NCBI GenBank assembly: GCA_947632195.1
Contig: CANROE010000014.1
Coordinates: 1-50,683, forward strand
DNA: 50,683 nucleotides
Reading direction: 5' to 3'
Source: an uncultured Clostridia bacterium
GTDB lineage: Bacteria > Bacillota > Clostridia > Christensenellales > Borkfalkiaceae
The position numbers were made by a program, and so were the translations under genes. Positions within the stretch are counted from its first letter, which is position 1. Each line of letters opens with the position of its first letter. Shown piece after piece: positions 7,315-15,163 of the stretch. The notes under the pieces were generated by a model. It saw nothing but the letters and a program-made list of their open reading frames with translations. It made no database searches and was not told the origin of the DNA.

Positions 7315-8624
7315 TGTCCAGTCCCCGTATTGCGGTTGATCTTGACCCATTTCGGCTTGGAGAACAGCCCGAACGTCATCGTAATGCAATATACCACGGT
7401 AAAGGCGGGGAAGAGAAAGGCGCCCGAGAGCAATTCCCTGCGGCGTTTCGCCCCCATCTTTTTATAGTCGAGCAACACGAGCAAAAGCCCTTGGCAGATA
7501 CCCGCAACCAGGAACAGCGCGCCCAAACAGATACCCACAATGGTGAGCAGTTGCCAGAGCCCGGGCCCCGAGAGTCCGACCGCCGCCGCGTCCGCCGCCG
7601 TAAAGATCCCCATGGCGCCGAGATAGCTCACCGCATAGATATAGTATGCGGGAAGCCAGGTGCAAAGAAGAAGGCAGATGAAGATGAACGCATAGGTGAG
7701 GATCTGTTCGATAAAGGAAAAACGCAGCTGCTTGATCGAATTCCAGCACATGCGCGGGGTAAAACGGAACAAAAGCCGCGCATTCCCCGCCGCGATCCGC
7801 TTGTTGCGGTTCATCGTATCGCGGAAGGAGGAGGGAAGATCCTCATAGACGACGGCGTCCTCCACAAAGTGGCACCGCTCCCCTTCGAGCATGCGTTTGA
7901 TGTTGAATTCGGTGTCCTCTACGATACTGACCGTATCGTACCCGCCGATCCGCCTGATGATCTCCATGTCCGTCATGGAGCCGGGACCGTTGACGTGCGC
8001 GTCCATATGTAACCGCTCTCGGACGCGGGAGGAGAAACGGGAATCGAAGGTGTAGTAGAGCCCGCAGGCGCGGGTGAATTGGTTCTGCGTCATGTTGAGC
8101 GCCGACTCATAGGGACGGGCGATCCGCACTCCCGCGCAAAAGGCGTCGTTCATCAGCGAAAAGAAGTCGTCGTTGATGTGGTTGTCGGCGTCAAGGCGGA
8201 TGGAAAAGTCATATGGGATCCCCGTTGCAAGAATGCTTTCGTAGCCGAATTTGAGCGCGTAAGACACGATATGCCGTTTGGGGTCGGGATCGTCGAGCAC
8301 GAGGACTTTCGCGCCCGCCGCCTCCGCGATCTGCGCCGTCCTGTCCGTACAGTTGTGGGCGATCACATAGACGTCAAACAGCTCTTTCGGATAGTTCTGC
8401 CGTTCAAACAGCCGCCGCACCGTTTCGCCGATGACGTCCTCTTCATTATGGGCGGGAATGACAACGCATATACGCTTTTTCACCTCGCTCTTTTTGAACG
8501 TTTTCTTCGGCAGCCAGAAGAGAAACATATAGAGAAACTGCAAAATAAACGGAATTCCGATCAAGATCAACAGGACGTTGTTGATCGTTGTAAGCACATT
8601 ATAGAGAGTTACATGCCACGCCAT
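7311..8624 (-). CDS. Membrane glycosyltransferase, family 2
   Basis: A 437-residue protein: one N-terminal transmembrane segment (about 14-38), a GT-A domain starting CVVIPAHNEED, the D-A-D metal motif in RLDADNHIND, the acceptor-loop ED in VEDTEFN, then NRNKRIAAGN in the position of the Q/R-x-x-R-W motif. Three to four C-terminal membrane helices follow. This is the layout of processive or lipid-linked sugar transferases such as BcsA and HasA relatives. The product is unknown. It is first in a three-gene unit with the ABC exporter, driven by a perfect consensus promoter just upstream. Confidence 0.88.
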   Translation of the reverse strand: MAWHVTLYNVLTTINNVLLILIGIPFILQFLYMFLFWLPKKTFKKSEVKKRICVVIPAHNEEDVIGETVRRLFERQNYPKELFDVYVIAHNCTDRTAQIAEAAGAKVLVLDDPDPKRHIVSYALKFGYESILATGIPYDFSIRLDADNHINDDFFSLMNDAFCAGVRIARPYESALNMTQNQFTRACGLYYTFDSRFSSRVRERLHMDAHVNGPGSMTDMEIIRRIGGYDTVSIVEDTEFNIKRMLEGERCHFVEDAVVYEDLPSSFRDTMNRNKRIAAGNARLLFRFTPRMCWNSIKQLRFSFIEQILTYAFIFICLLLCTWLPAYYIYAVSYLGAMGIFTAADAAAVGLSGPGLWQLLTIVGICLGALFLVAGICQGLLLVLLDYKKMGAKRRRELLSGAFLFPAFTVVYCITMTFGLFSKPKWVKINRNTGTGH

Positions 8625-8668
8625 AGAAAAAACCTCGCATGAATGTTAAAAAAAGTATAAACAAGAAG

Positions 8669-8697
8669 ATTATAACAGGGATAGCCCGAGATGTCAA
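8669..8697 (-). promoter_or_regulatory. Perfect sigma-A promoter of the glycosyltransferase/ABC unit
   Basis: On the minus strand TTGACA, a 17-base spacer and TATAAT, both hexamers exact. The -35 hexamer touches the stop codon of the upstream alcohol dehydrogenase gene. Confidence 0.9.
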
Positions 8698-9795
8698 CTA
8701 CTTAACGCGGAGAGAGCGCAGAAAGATACGGGAAAGCTCCTCTTCCGTCGGCTCGTAGGCCGATTTTTGAATGTTCTTGCCCGAGGCGGAGCGCTTTGCA
8801 AAGGCGAGAAGGTCGCTCTTCGGAAACGCCTCCCGCTCTCCCAAAAGGGTATCGAGTGTCAAGGCGATCTCCTTGACAGACGCGCCGCATGTCAAGGTAA
8901 TTGCCTTGACAGCGGGGAGATTCTTCTCTTCGCAGAGGCGGAGCGTCTCGCCGAGGAGCAGTCCGTTCGCCCTGCCGTGCGCGATCCCCGCAAAGTAAGT
9001 GAGCTGGTAGCCCATGCCGTGTACCGCCGTCGTGCCCGACTGCGCGATCGCCATTCCCGCAAGCGCGGAGGCGTACAGCAGATCGTCCCGCTCCTCCTCC
9101 GAGAGCGTTTTTGCCGTCTTGGGAAGGAGGGGGTACAGAATGCGCAGGCTCTCTGTTGCAAGCACGCGAGAAAGCGGGGTCGCTCGCTTTGAGAGCAAGC
9201 TCTCTATTGCATGGGAAAAGGCGTCGAGCGCCGTGTTCACCGTGACGGCGCGTGGAAGGGAAAAGGTGTATTTCCCGTCCAAAAAGGCGAAACGGGGAAA
9301 GAGCGCGGGCGAAGAAATGCTCGTCTTTGTCTGTCTTTCGTCGTCGGTGAGAATGGCGTAGGGCGTGACCTCGCTCCCCGTGCCCGCCGTGGTGGGAATG
9401 TGCGCCATGGGAAGAGCGGCGTTTCCGTAGCCGCCCGAAAAGATCTCACTGTCCGCGCGTTCTTCGACGGCGAGCAGGGCGATCGCCTTCGCCGCGTCCA
9501 TGGGCGAGCCCCCGCCAAGGCCGATGACAAAGTCCGCGCCGCACCCTTTGAGGAGGGCGATCCCCTCCCGCACGCATGCAATAGTGGGATTGGGCAGGAC
9601 GCAGTTGAACAGCGTGGCGCTCTGACCGTTTTTGCCGAGCGCGGAGAGGACGTCCGCAAGAGCGCCGTTTGTTTCGGACGAGCGCCCCGTGACGATGAGC
9701 GCATGGCTGCCGAGCTCTCGGAGGCGTCCGCAGTTGGCGGTCACGCAGTTCCGCCCGCAGAAAATTTCGGTGGGCATGAAGTAGGAAAAGTTCAT
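8698..9795 (-). CDS. Iron-containing alcohol dehydrogenase
   Basis: A 365-residue group III (Fe-ADH) enzyme. It shows the dinucleotide motif GLGGGSPMDAAKAIA (about residues 93-107), the PTTAGTGSEVT block (about 132-142) and the iron ligands in DAFSHAIE and in HGMGYQLTYFAGIAHGRANG. Members reduce aldehydes or oxidise alcohols with NAD(P); the substrate cannot be read from sequence. The ATG overlaps the trmB stop by 4 bases, which couples it to the tRNA methyltransferase gene, an unusual pairing with no obvious metabolic logic. Confidence 0.92.
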   Translation of the reverse strand: MNFSYFMPTEIFCGRNCVTANCGRLRELGSHALIVTGRSSETNGALADVLSALGKNGQSATLFNCVLPNPTIACVREGIALLKGCGADFVIGLGGGSPMDAAKAIALLAVEERADSEIFSGGYGNAALPMAHIPTTAGTGSEVTPYAILTDDERQTKTSISSPALFPRFAFLDGKYTFSLPRAVTVNTALDAFSHAIESLLSKRATPLSRVLATESLRILYPLLPKTAKTLSEEERDDLLYASALAGMAIAQSGTTAVHGMGYQLTYFAGIAHGRANGLLLGETLRLCEEKNLPAVKAITLTCGASVKEIALTLDTLLGEREAFPKSDLLAFAKRSASGKNIQKSAYEPTEEELSRIFLRSLRVK

Positions 9796-10475
9796 TTTTT
9801 CTCCTTTACGGCAACGGCGCGGTAGATGGGCATTCCCTTTTGCGAGAAGTTGCGCTCGTACTCGGTGACGATATTCTCCTGTGCATATTCGCTATGGTGA
9901 AGATCGCGCGTCACCTCCCCTACCCGAAAGCCGTATTCGCGGAATTTTGCAAGAGAGTAATCGAAAAACTCGGCGCTGTCCGTCTTTTGGACGATACAGC
10001 CGCCCTCTTTTAAGAGTGAATCGTAGATGGGCAGAAAGCGGGGAGAAGTGAGACGCTGTTTCTCGCGGCTCGTCTCGGGGAGCGGCGTGGAAAAATTGAG
10101 ATAAATTTTTTCCACACTGCGCTCGGGCAGATAGCAGGGCAGAATCTCGGCGGGGATATTGAGAAAGCGCACGTTGGGAATGCCCTCTTTCATACAGTTT
10201 TCCATCGCGGTGAGAATGACGTTGGAACACACTTCCACGGCGAGATAGTTCGTTTGGGGATTGCGGCGGGCGAGCTCTGCGATAAAGCCGCCGTTGCCGC
10301 AGCCGATTTCGAGCTCCACGGGGTTTTCGTTGCCGAAAACGGTAGGATAGTCAAAAAGGGCGCGAAAATTTTCCGCCGCCTCTTTGAGGTTGAGGCAGGG
10401 CCGTCCGCGAACGAGCAGCAGCTCTCCGCAGCGTTCCATACGCGGCTCCAAATGCCGCTTTTTCCGCATACGCAT
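9792..10475 (-). CDS. trmB: tRNA (guanine-N7-)-methyltransferase TrmB
   Basis: A 227-residue TrmB, which makes m7G46 in tRNA with S-adenosylmethionine. It shows the SAM motif EIGCGNGGFIAELA (about residues 57-70), the AVE and NVRFLN positions, and the family C-terminal block K-T-D-x-x-x-F-x-Y-S-L and VTEYERNF. The usual S-D-P-W-P-K-x-R-H loop reads STPLPETSREKQRL here (near residues 129-142), so the conserved Asp and Trp are replaced. The ribosome site CAGGAG precedes the ATG. Confidence 0.9.
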   Translation of the reverse strand: MRMRKKRHLEPRMERCGELLLVRGRPCLNLKEAAENFRALFDYPTVFGNENPVELEIGCGNGGFIAELARRNPQTNYLAVEVCSNVILTAMENCMKEGIPNVRFLNIPAEILPCYLPERSVEKIYLNFSTPLPETSREKQRLTSPRFLPIYDSLLKEGGCIVQKTDSAEFFDYSLAKFREYGFRVGEVTRDLHHSEYAQENIVTEYERNFSQKGMPIYRAVAVKEKK

Positions 10476-10565
10476 ATAAAACTCCTGATTTCGGGCGATT
10501 CTTAACCCCTCAGTCGCTCACTTCGTTCGTGCCAGCTCCCCTACAGGGGCGCCAAGGTTATTATT

Positions 10566-10639
10566 GTCATGTCGACCGAAGTGGAGACATCTCTACCGCA
10601 TTTAATAAGGTGAGATTTCTCGACTACGCTCGAAATGAC
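10566..10639. repeat. Dispersed GTCAT...ATGAC repeat, copy B
   Basis: A 74-base element beginning GTCATGTCGACCGAAG and ending CGCTCGAAATGAC, so the ends are inverted. Its inner AGATTTCTCGAC block is shared with copy C. It lies in the 337-base gap between trmB and dut, which otherwise holds only the 40-base direct repeat and the dut terminator. Confidence 0.5.
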
Positions 10640-10713
10640 ATTTTAGAATATATGCGCGAGCAAAACCACGCTTTTGCGCTGCGCGACAACATTTGTTGCA
10701 TACTTGCAACTTG

Positions 10714-10753
10714 TTGTCCGATGAAACGAATGAGAGGACGAGTAGGTTAAGGC
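10714..10753. repeat. 40-base direct repeat, copy 1
   Basis: It begins TTGTCCGATGAAACGAAT and ends GTTAAGGC. The same block, with a few substitutions, lies at 11593-11632 downstream of glnN. In both places it follows a GTCAT...ATGAC element and precedes a hairpin terminator, so a larger intergenic cassette is duplicated. Confidence 0.6.
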
Positions 10754-10770
10754 ATACACGCTCGTTTCCT

Positions 10771-10809
10771 CACGGAAAAAGATTTTGCGCAAGCAAAAGA
10801 TTTTTCGTG
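10771..10809 (-). terminator. dut terminator hairpin
   Basis: CACGGAAAAAGATTTTGC and its near reverse complement form a long imperfect hairpin directly after the dut stop. The AT-rich outer arm gives a T-run on the minus strand. Confidence 0.65.
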
Positions 10810-10812
10810 AAC

Positions 10813-11241
10813 CTATTTGCCTGTCGACCCAAATCCGCCCGCTCCGCGAACGGTGTCGGAGAGCGTTTCCGCCTCGCAAAATTCGCAGACATAGTAGGGC
10901 GCGACGACGAGTTGGGCGATCCGCTCCCCCTCGGCGATCGTGCGGCTTTCTTTGCCGTGGTTGTGGATGGCGACCATGATCTCGCCGCGATAATCGCAGT
11001 CGATGACCCCCACCTTGTTGGCGGGCGCGAGGTCCTTTTTGCAGGCAAGCCCGCTACGCGCGTACACAAGTCCCACCGTTCCGACAGGCAGTTCCACTGC
11101 GACGCCCGTATGCACGAATACCGTCTCTCCCGCACCCACGGTGTACTCTTCGCAGGAATAGAGGTCGGCGCCCGCCGAAAATTCAGAGCCGTAGGTGGGA
11201 ACTTTCGCCTTGCCGTTTAATTTTTTTACGTTGACTTTCAT
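10813..11241 (-). CDS. dut: dUTP diphosphatase (trimeric dUTPase)
   Basis: A 142-residue enzyme that hydrolyses dUTP to dUMP and keeps uracil out of DNA. All five motifs are present: AGADLYS, the ARSG loop, GVIDCDYRGE with the catalytic Asp, GERIAQLVV, and the C-terminal P-loop-like RGAGGFGSTG. I chose the ATG at 11241 (MKVNVKKLN); the longer frame upstream has no family match. No strong Shine-Dalgarno is visible before it. Repeat-filled gaps lie on both sides. Confidence 0.95.
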   Translation of the reverse strand: MKVNVKKLNGKAKVPTYGSEFSAGADLYSCEEYTVGAGETVFVHTGVAVELPVGTVGLVYARSGLACKKDLAPANKVGVIDCDYRGEIMVAIHNHGKESRTIAEGERIAQLVVAPYYVCEFCEAETLSDTVRGAGGFGSTGK

Positions 11242-11367
11242 ACTTTTATCATAATGTATCGGGAAACATTTGTCAAGAAAAAAGCCCCTCTGCATTTGCG
11301 AGAGGCGTCGATTTGGTGAAGTGGGGGGCGATGAACAGGTTAGAGAAAACGTGCCGAACAGCGTGGC

Positions 11368-11518
11368 GTCATGCTGCCCCGCCCGCACGTTCTAAGTTGT
11401 CGAAGGGCGGCACGAGCCGCAGGCGAAGTACCAAGCGGAGCGCGTGGAGAAATCTCGCCTTATTATAATGCGGTAGAGATTTCTCGACACGCCTCGTTCC
11501 TCGGCGGCTCGAAATGAC
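11368..11518. repeat. Dispersed GTCAT...ATGAC repeat, copy C
   Basis: It begins GTCATGCTGCCCCGCCCG and ends GGCTCGAAATGAC. The left half matches copy A in inverted orientation and the right half matches copy B. It fills most of the 463-base gap between dut and glnN; the rest is the 40-base direct repeat and the glnN terminator. Confidence 0.55.
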
Positions 11519-11592
11519 ATTTTAGAATACTTACCTTAGGCGGAATTCACTTCCGCCTTGGGCGCCTCAATTTGCCGCATTCTTACGGCTTA

Positions 11593-11632
11593 TTGTCCGA
11601 TGAAACGAATAAGAGAACAAGAAAGTTAAGGC
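11593..11632. repeat. 40-base direct repeat, copy 2
   Basis: The partner of 10714-10753, with the same ends and roughly four in five bases shared by eye. Confidence 0.6.
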
Positions 11633-11650
11633 GCGAATGTCTCATTTCCT

Positions 11651-11702
11651 CACGGAAAATTTTTGGCGCTGCGGCAAAGCCGCAGCGCCAAAGATTTTCG
11701 TG
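11651..11702 (-). terminator. glnN terminator hairpin
   Basis: A very strong stem: 13 perfect bp (TTGGCGCTGCGGC with its complement, centre AAA), extended by an imperfect AT-rich outer arm CACGGAAAATT/GATTTTCGTG, right after the glnN stop. Confidence 0.8.
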
Positions 11703-11704
11703 AA

Positions 11705-13783
11705 TTATTTCACGCTATACAGCAAATCGGTGTAGGTGGGATAGGGCCAATAGTCGGAGGAGCAGAGCTTTTCCATGCCGTCCGAAAGGGCGCGCACGAC
11801 GTCCATGTCGGGCACGATGACATGCGCCATCTTCTGCGAGGCAGGACCCTCCCCTTGCGGCATTTCGGCAAGGTCGCTCTCCAACTTTTCCACCGCCTCG
11901 AAAAAGGCCTCGTTCATGGCGGAAAGTTTCTCTGCAAGCCGTAGATCTGCACCCGTATTGAGTTTTTCGCTCACGGCGCGCTTGTTTTCGATGACGGCGC
12001 AGAGCTCTGCAATATAGCCGTTGACCGCAGGATAGATGTCCTGTTTCGCCATCTCCGCCATCGTGAGCGCCTCGATGTTGATACTCTTGATGTAATTTTC
12101 GAGCTGGATATTCGCCCGCGCCACCACTTCGCGCTCGGTATAAACGCCCTGCCTTACGAATACGTCGATGTTTTCCCGCTTGAAGAATTCGGGCACGGCG
12201 TCGGCGGTCGTCTTATTGTTGAGAAGTCCTCTCCGCACCGCTTCGGGCTCCCAATCGGGACCGTATCCGTTGTAATTAAAGATGATACGGTAGTGCTTTT
12301 TCAGCAAGTTTTCGGTAAATTCGCGGCACGCGCGCCCGAAGTCATTCACCCCCGCAAGAGCGTCCACCGCCTCGGAAAAGAGCTGCGCCACAATGGTGTT
12401 GAGCACGATGTTGGGATCGGCCACGGACGCCTGCGAGCCGAGCATGCGGAACTCGAACTTGTTCCCCGTAAACGCAAAGGGAGAGGTGCGGTTTCTGTCC
12501 GTGGTGTCGATGGGGAAGATGGGTGAAGACGGCACGCCGATAGAGCCCGGGATCGCCTTTTTGGGAACGTATTCCCTGCCGTTGACAATGCTGTCGACAA
12601 GAGCGCCGAGCTGGTCGCCGAGATAGACGGACAAAATGGCGGGCGGCGCTTCGTTCGCGCCCAACCTGTGATCGTTGCCCGCCGACGCGACGCAGGCGCG
12701 CAGAATACCCTGGTAGCGATCCACCGCCGCGATGACGCACGCGAGGACGAGCATGAAACGGGGATTGCTCTCGGGTGTTTCGCCCGGATCGAGCAGGTTG
12801 AGCCCCGTATCGGTGGAGAGCGACCAGTTGTTGTGCTTGCCCGAGCCGTTCACCCCTTCAAAGGGCTTTTCGTGCAGCAGACAGACGAGGCCGTGCCGCT
12901 TTGCCACCTTTTTCATGAGTTCCATGGTGAGCTGGTTGCCGTCCACCGCCACATTGGTGGTGGTGAACACGGGAGCAAGCTCGTGCTGCGCGGGCGCAAC
13001 TTCGTTGTGCTTTGTCTTTGCGAAGATGCCGTACTTCCAGAGCGTCTCGTCGAGATCGCGCATAAAGTCGGAAATGCGGGTTTTGAGGACGCCGAAATAG
13101 TGATCTTCGAGCTCCTGCCCGCGCGACGGCGGTGCCCCGAAGAGGGTCCTGCCCGTCAAGATCAGGTCCTTGCGCTTTAAGTATTCCTCCTCGTCGATGA
13201 GAAAATATTCCTGCTCGGGTCCCACCGTGGTGGCGACCTTGTTGCATTCAATCCCGAAGAGTTTCAACAGCCGCTTGGCCTGCGCGTCGAGCGCGGTCAT
13301 CGACTTCAAAAGAGGCGCTTTTTTATCGAGCGTCTCGCCCGTATATGAGACGAACACGGTGGGAATGTACAGCGTCCCTTCTTTGACGAATGCGGGAGAG
13401 GTGGGATCCCATGCCGTATAGCCCCGCGCCGCAGAGGTCGCGCGTGATCCCCCCGAAGGGAAGGAAGAGGCGTCGGGCTCGCCCACGATGAGGCTCTTGC
13501 CCGTGAGCTGCATAATGACCTTGTCGCCGTCGGGCTCGATGAAGCTGTCATGCTTTTCCGCCGTGAGATTGGTAAGAGGCTGGAACCAATGGGTATAGTG
13601 GGTAGCGCCCTTCTTGACCGCCCAATCCTTCATGGCGTTGGCGACGGCGCTCGCGATGTTTGAATCGAGCGGCTCGCCCGCGTCGATCGTTCTGCGCAAA
13701 GATCTGTAAACTTCCTTCGGCAGCGAGTTTTTCATCACCTCGTCGCCGAAAACATTGCTGCCGAACAGTTCGGTTACCTCCAT
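11705..13783 (-). CDS. glnN: Type III glutamine synthetase
   Basis: A 692-residue GSIII, which makes glutamine from glutamate, ammonia and ATP. Recognisable blocks are the N-terminal GSIII domain (MEVTELFGSNVFGDEVM), the G-P-E-Q-E-Y-F active-site strand, KHNEVAPAQHE, the VNGSGKHNNWS catalytic motif and the ANEAPPAI segment. Its size, about 1.5 times GSI, is typical of the type III class in Clostridia and Bacteroidetes. I chose the ATG at 13783 because GGAGA lies just before it. It has its own consensus promoter and terminator, so it is monocistronic. Confidence 0.96.
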   Translation of the reverse strand: MEVTELFGSNVFGDEVMKNSLPKEVYRSLRRTIDAGEPLDSNIASAVANAMKDWAVKKGATHYTHWFQPLTNLTAEKHDSFIEPDGDKVIMQLTGKSLIVGEPDASSFPSGGSRATSAARGYTAWDPTSPAFVKEGTLYIPTVFVSYTGETLDKKAPLLKSMTALDAQAKRLLKLFGIECNKVATTVGPEQEYFLIDEEEYLKRKDLILTGRTLFGAPPSRGQELEDHYFGVLKTRISDFMRDLDETLWKYGIFAKTKHNEVAPAQHELAPVFTTTNVAVDGNQLTMELMKKVAKRHGLVCLLHEKPFEGVNGSGKHNNWSLSTDTGLNLLDPGETPESNPRFMLVLACVIAAVDRYQGILRACVASAGNDHRLGANEAPPAILSVYLGDQLGALVDSIVNGREYVPKKAIPGSIGVPSSPIFPIDTTDRNRTSPFAFTGNKFEFRMLGSQASVADPNIVLNTIVAQLFSEAVDALAGVNDFGRACREFTENLLKKHYRIIFNYNGYGPDWEPEAVRRGLLNNKTTADAVPEFFKRENIDVFVRQGVYTEREVVARANIQLENYIKSINIEALTMAEMAKQDIYPAVNGYIAELCAVIENKRAVSEKLNTGADLRLAEKLSAMNEAFFEAVEKLESDLAEMPQGEGPASQKMAHVIVPDMDVVRALSDGMEKLCSSDYWPYPTYTDLLYSVK

Positions 13784-13824
13784 ATGTCTCTCCTTTTCTC
13801 GGTTTTTCGCCGAAACCGAATTCA

Positions 13825-13853
13825 ATTATAGTAAGTTTCTCCCGCCAAGTCAA
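13825..13853 (-). promoter_or_regulatory. Sigma-A promoter of glnN
   Basis: TTGACT, 17 bases, TATAAT on the minus strand, 42 bases before the glnN start. An imperfect CGGTTTCGGC...GAAAAACCG inverted repeat lies in the short leader. Confidence 0.85.
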
Positions 13854-13923
13854 TCGTTTGGCCGCCCGATTCCGTTATGAGAATTATAAGCGCAGCTTAT
13901 GGAAAGCCGCCTGTCCATAAGAA

Positions 13924-13946
13924 AAGGAGCGGTTTGTCCGCTCCTT
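13924..13946 (-). terminator. Terminator of the LRR lipoprotein gene
   Basis: A 9-bp perfect stem AAGGAGCGG/CCGCTCCTT with a 5-base loop and a following TTTTC on the minus strand, 7 bases after the stop codon. Confidence 0.8.
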
Positions 13947-13952
13947 GTTTTC

Positions 13953-15032
13953 TCAGTTCTGCGACATCAGAACGCCGTTGTGATCGAGCACGCCGTCCGT
14001 GCAATTCACATAGAAATCGACAAAATCGCCCGGTTCGAGGCTGGTGAGGAACCAGTCGTTTGCCTTTTTCACCGCCTTCCACTCCTCGACCGTACCGCCG
14101 AAACGGATGGTTTTGAGCGCCTTGCATTCATAGAACGCAGAGGAGGAGATCTCTTTGAGCGCCGAGGAGACGATCACCTCTTCCAGCGCGGTGCAGTTGG
14201 TGAAAGCGTTCCCCGGAATGGACGCGGCGTTTCCCAACGAAACGAATCTGAGACGGCTGCACCCCATAAACGCGCCTGTCGCCACGCTCTCGACGTTGCC
14301 GCCGAAATAAGCGGATTCCAGAGCGGTGCAATCGGCAAAGGCATACTCCCCTACCGTGCGGAGAGCGGGAAAGGCGGGCAAGCTGCGCAGGGAAGAGCAG
14401 GCGTAAAAAGCGTTGCTCCCGATACTCTCCACGCCGGCCGAGACGTTCCTGACGTCCTCCAACGAAGTGCACATTCCGAAGGCCTGGTCGCCGATCTCTT
14501 TCAGTCCCCCTCGGGGAAGGATCAACGTCTTTAAGTTCACACAGCCGTAAAAGCCGCGCGTGCCGATTTTTTGCAGGCCGTCCGGCAGCTCCATACTGAC
14601 GATGTTGGCGCTACGGGTCGGGGTGGCGTTTTCGGCGATGGGCGAGAAAAAGCCCTCTTCGCGCACACCCACCACGCGTTTTGCGTCATGGTAAGCGGGA
14701 ATGACGATGTTTGTCAGAGAGACACTCCCGACCGAGACATAGTACCCGTTTCCGTCCTCTGTCTCCTCGTAACCGAGCCCGAGCGTATAATCGAGCTCGT
14801 AATCGCACCTGATGCAGACATTATACATATTGTAATCGTGCCCGAGCGCGTAAAGGGTCTCTTCCACCTCTTCCCCGCAGCCGTTGCAGCGGCTCTTGCG
14901 GTATCCGTCCTCCACGCAGGTGGGCTCCTTATAGTCTATGTCCACAAAGTCATGCTTGTGTTTGCAGCCTCCGAAACCGAACGCCATGGCCGCCACGAGC
15001 GCGACCGAGATGAAGTGAATCACTTTTTTCAT
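13953..15032 (-). CDS. BspA-type leucine-rich-repeat lipoprotein
   Basis: A 359-residue secreted protein. The ATG at 15032 follows GGAGGAAA and gives a signal peptide with lipobox FGGC (Cys about residue 23). A Cys-pair segment follows (C-V-E-D-G-Y...C-N-G-C-G near residues 38-55, then C-I-R-C), a zinc-ribbon-like module common in these proteins. From about residue 130 on there are seven to eight LRR_5 repeats of the form L-x-x-I-G-x-x-A-F-x-x-C-x-x-L. Such proteins sit on the cell surface and are thought to bind host or dietary ligands; the ligand is unknown. It has its own promoter and terminator. Confidence 0.85.
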   Translation of the reverse strand: MKKVIHFISVALVAAMAFGFGGCKHKHDFVDIDYKEPTCVEDGYRKSRCNGCGEEVEETLYALGHDYNMYNVCIRCDYELDYTLGLGYEETEDGNGYYVSVGSVSLTNIVIPAYHDAKRVVGVREEGFFSPIAENATPTRSANIVSMELPDGLQKIGTRGFYGCVNLKTLILPRGGLKEIGDQAFGMCTSLEDVRNVSAGVESIGSNAFYACSSLRSLPAFPALRTVGEYAFADCTALESAYFGGNVESVATGAFMGCSRLRFVSLGNAASIPGNAFTNCTALEEVIVSSALKEISSSAFYECKALKTIRFGGTVEEWKAVKKANDWFLTSLEPGDFVDFYVNCTDGVLDHNGVLMSQN

Positions 15033-15080
15033 AAGCCAAATTTCCTCCGCCGCAAAACGCGGCAAGATATTTCAACTGTT

Positions 15081-15109
15081 AGTATAACACGTCCGCAAAA
15101 AATTTTCAA
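15081..15109 (-). promoter_or_regulatory. Sigma-A promoter of the LRR lipoprotein gene
   Basis: TTGAAA, 17 bases, TATACT on the minus strand, about 49 bases before the start codon. Confidence 0.75.
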
Positions 15110-15163
15110 CCGATTTTTCGCCCGTGAACTCTTTTTGCATGGGAATTTCGCGCAGGTTTCCGC

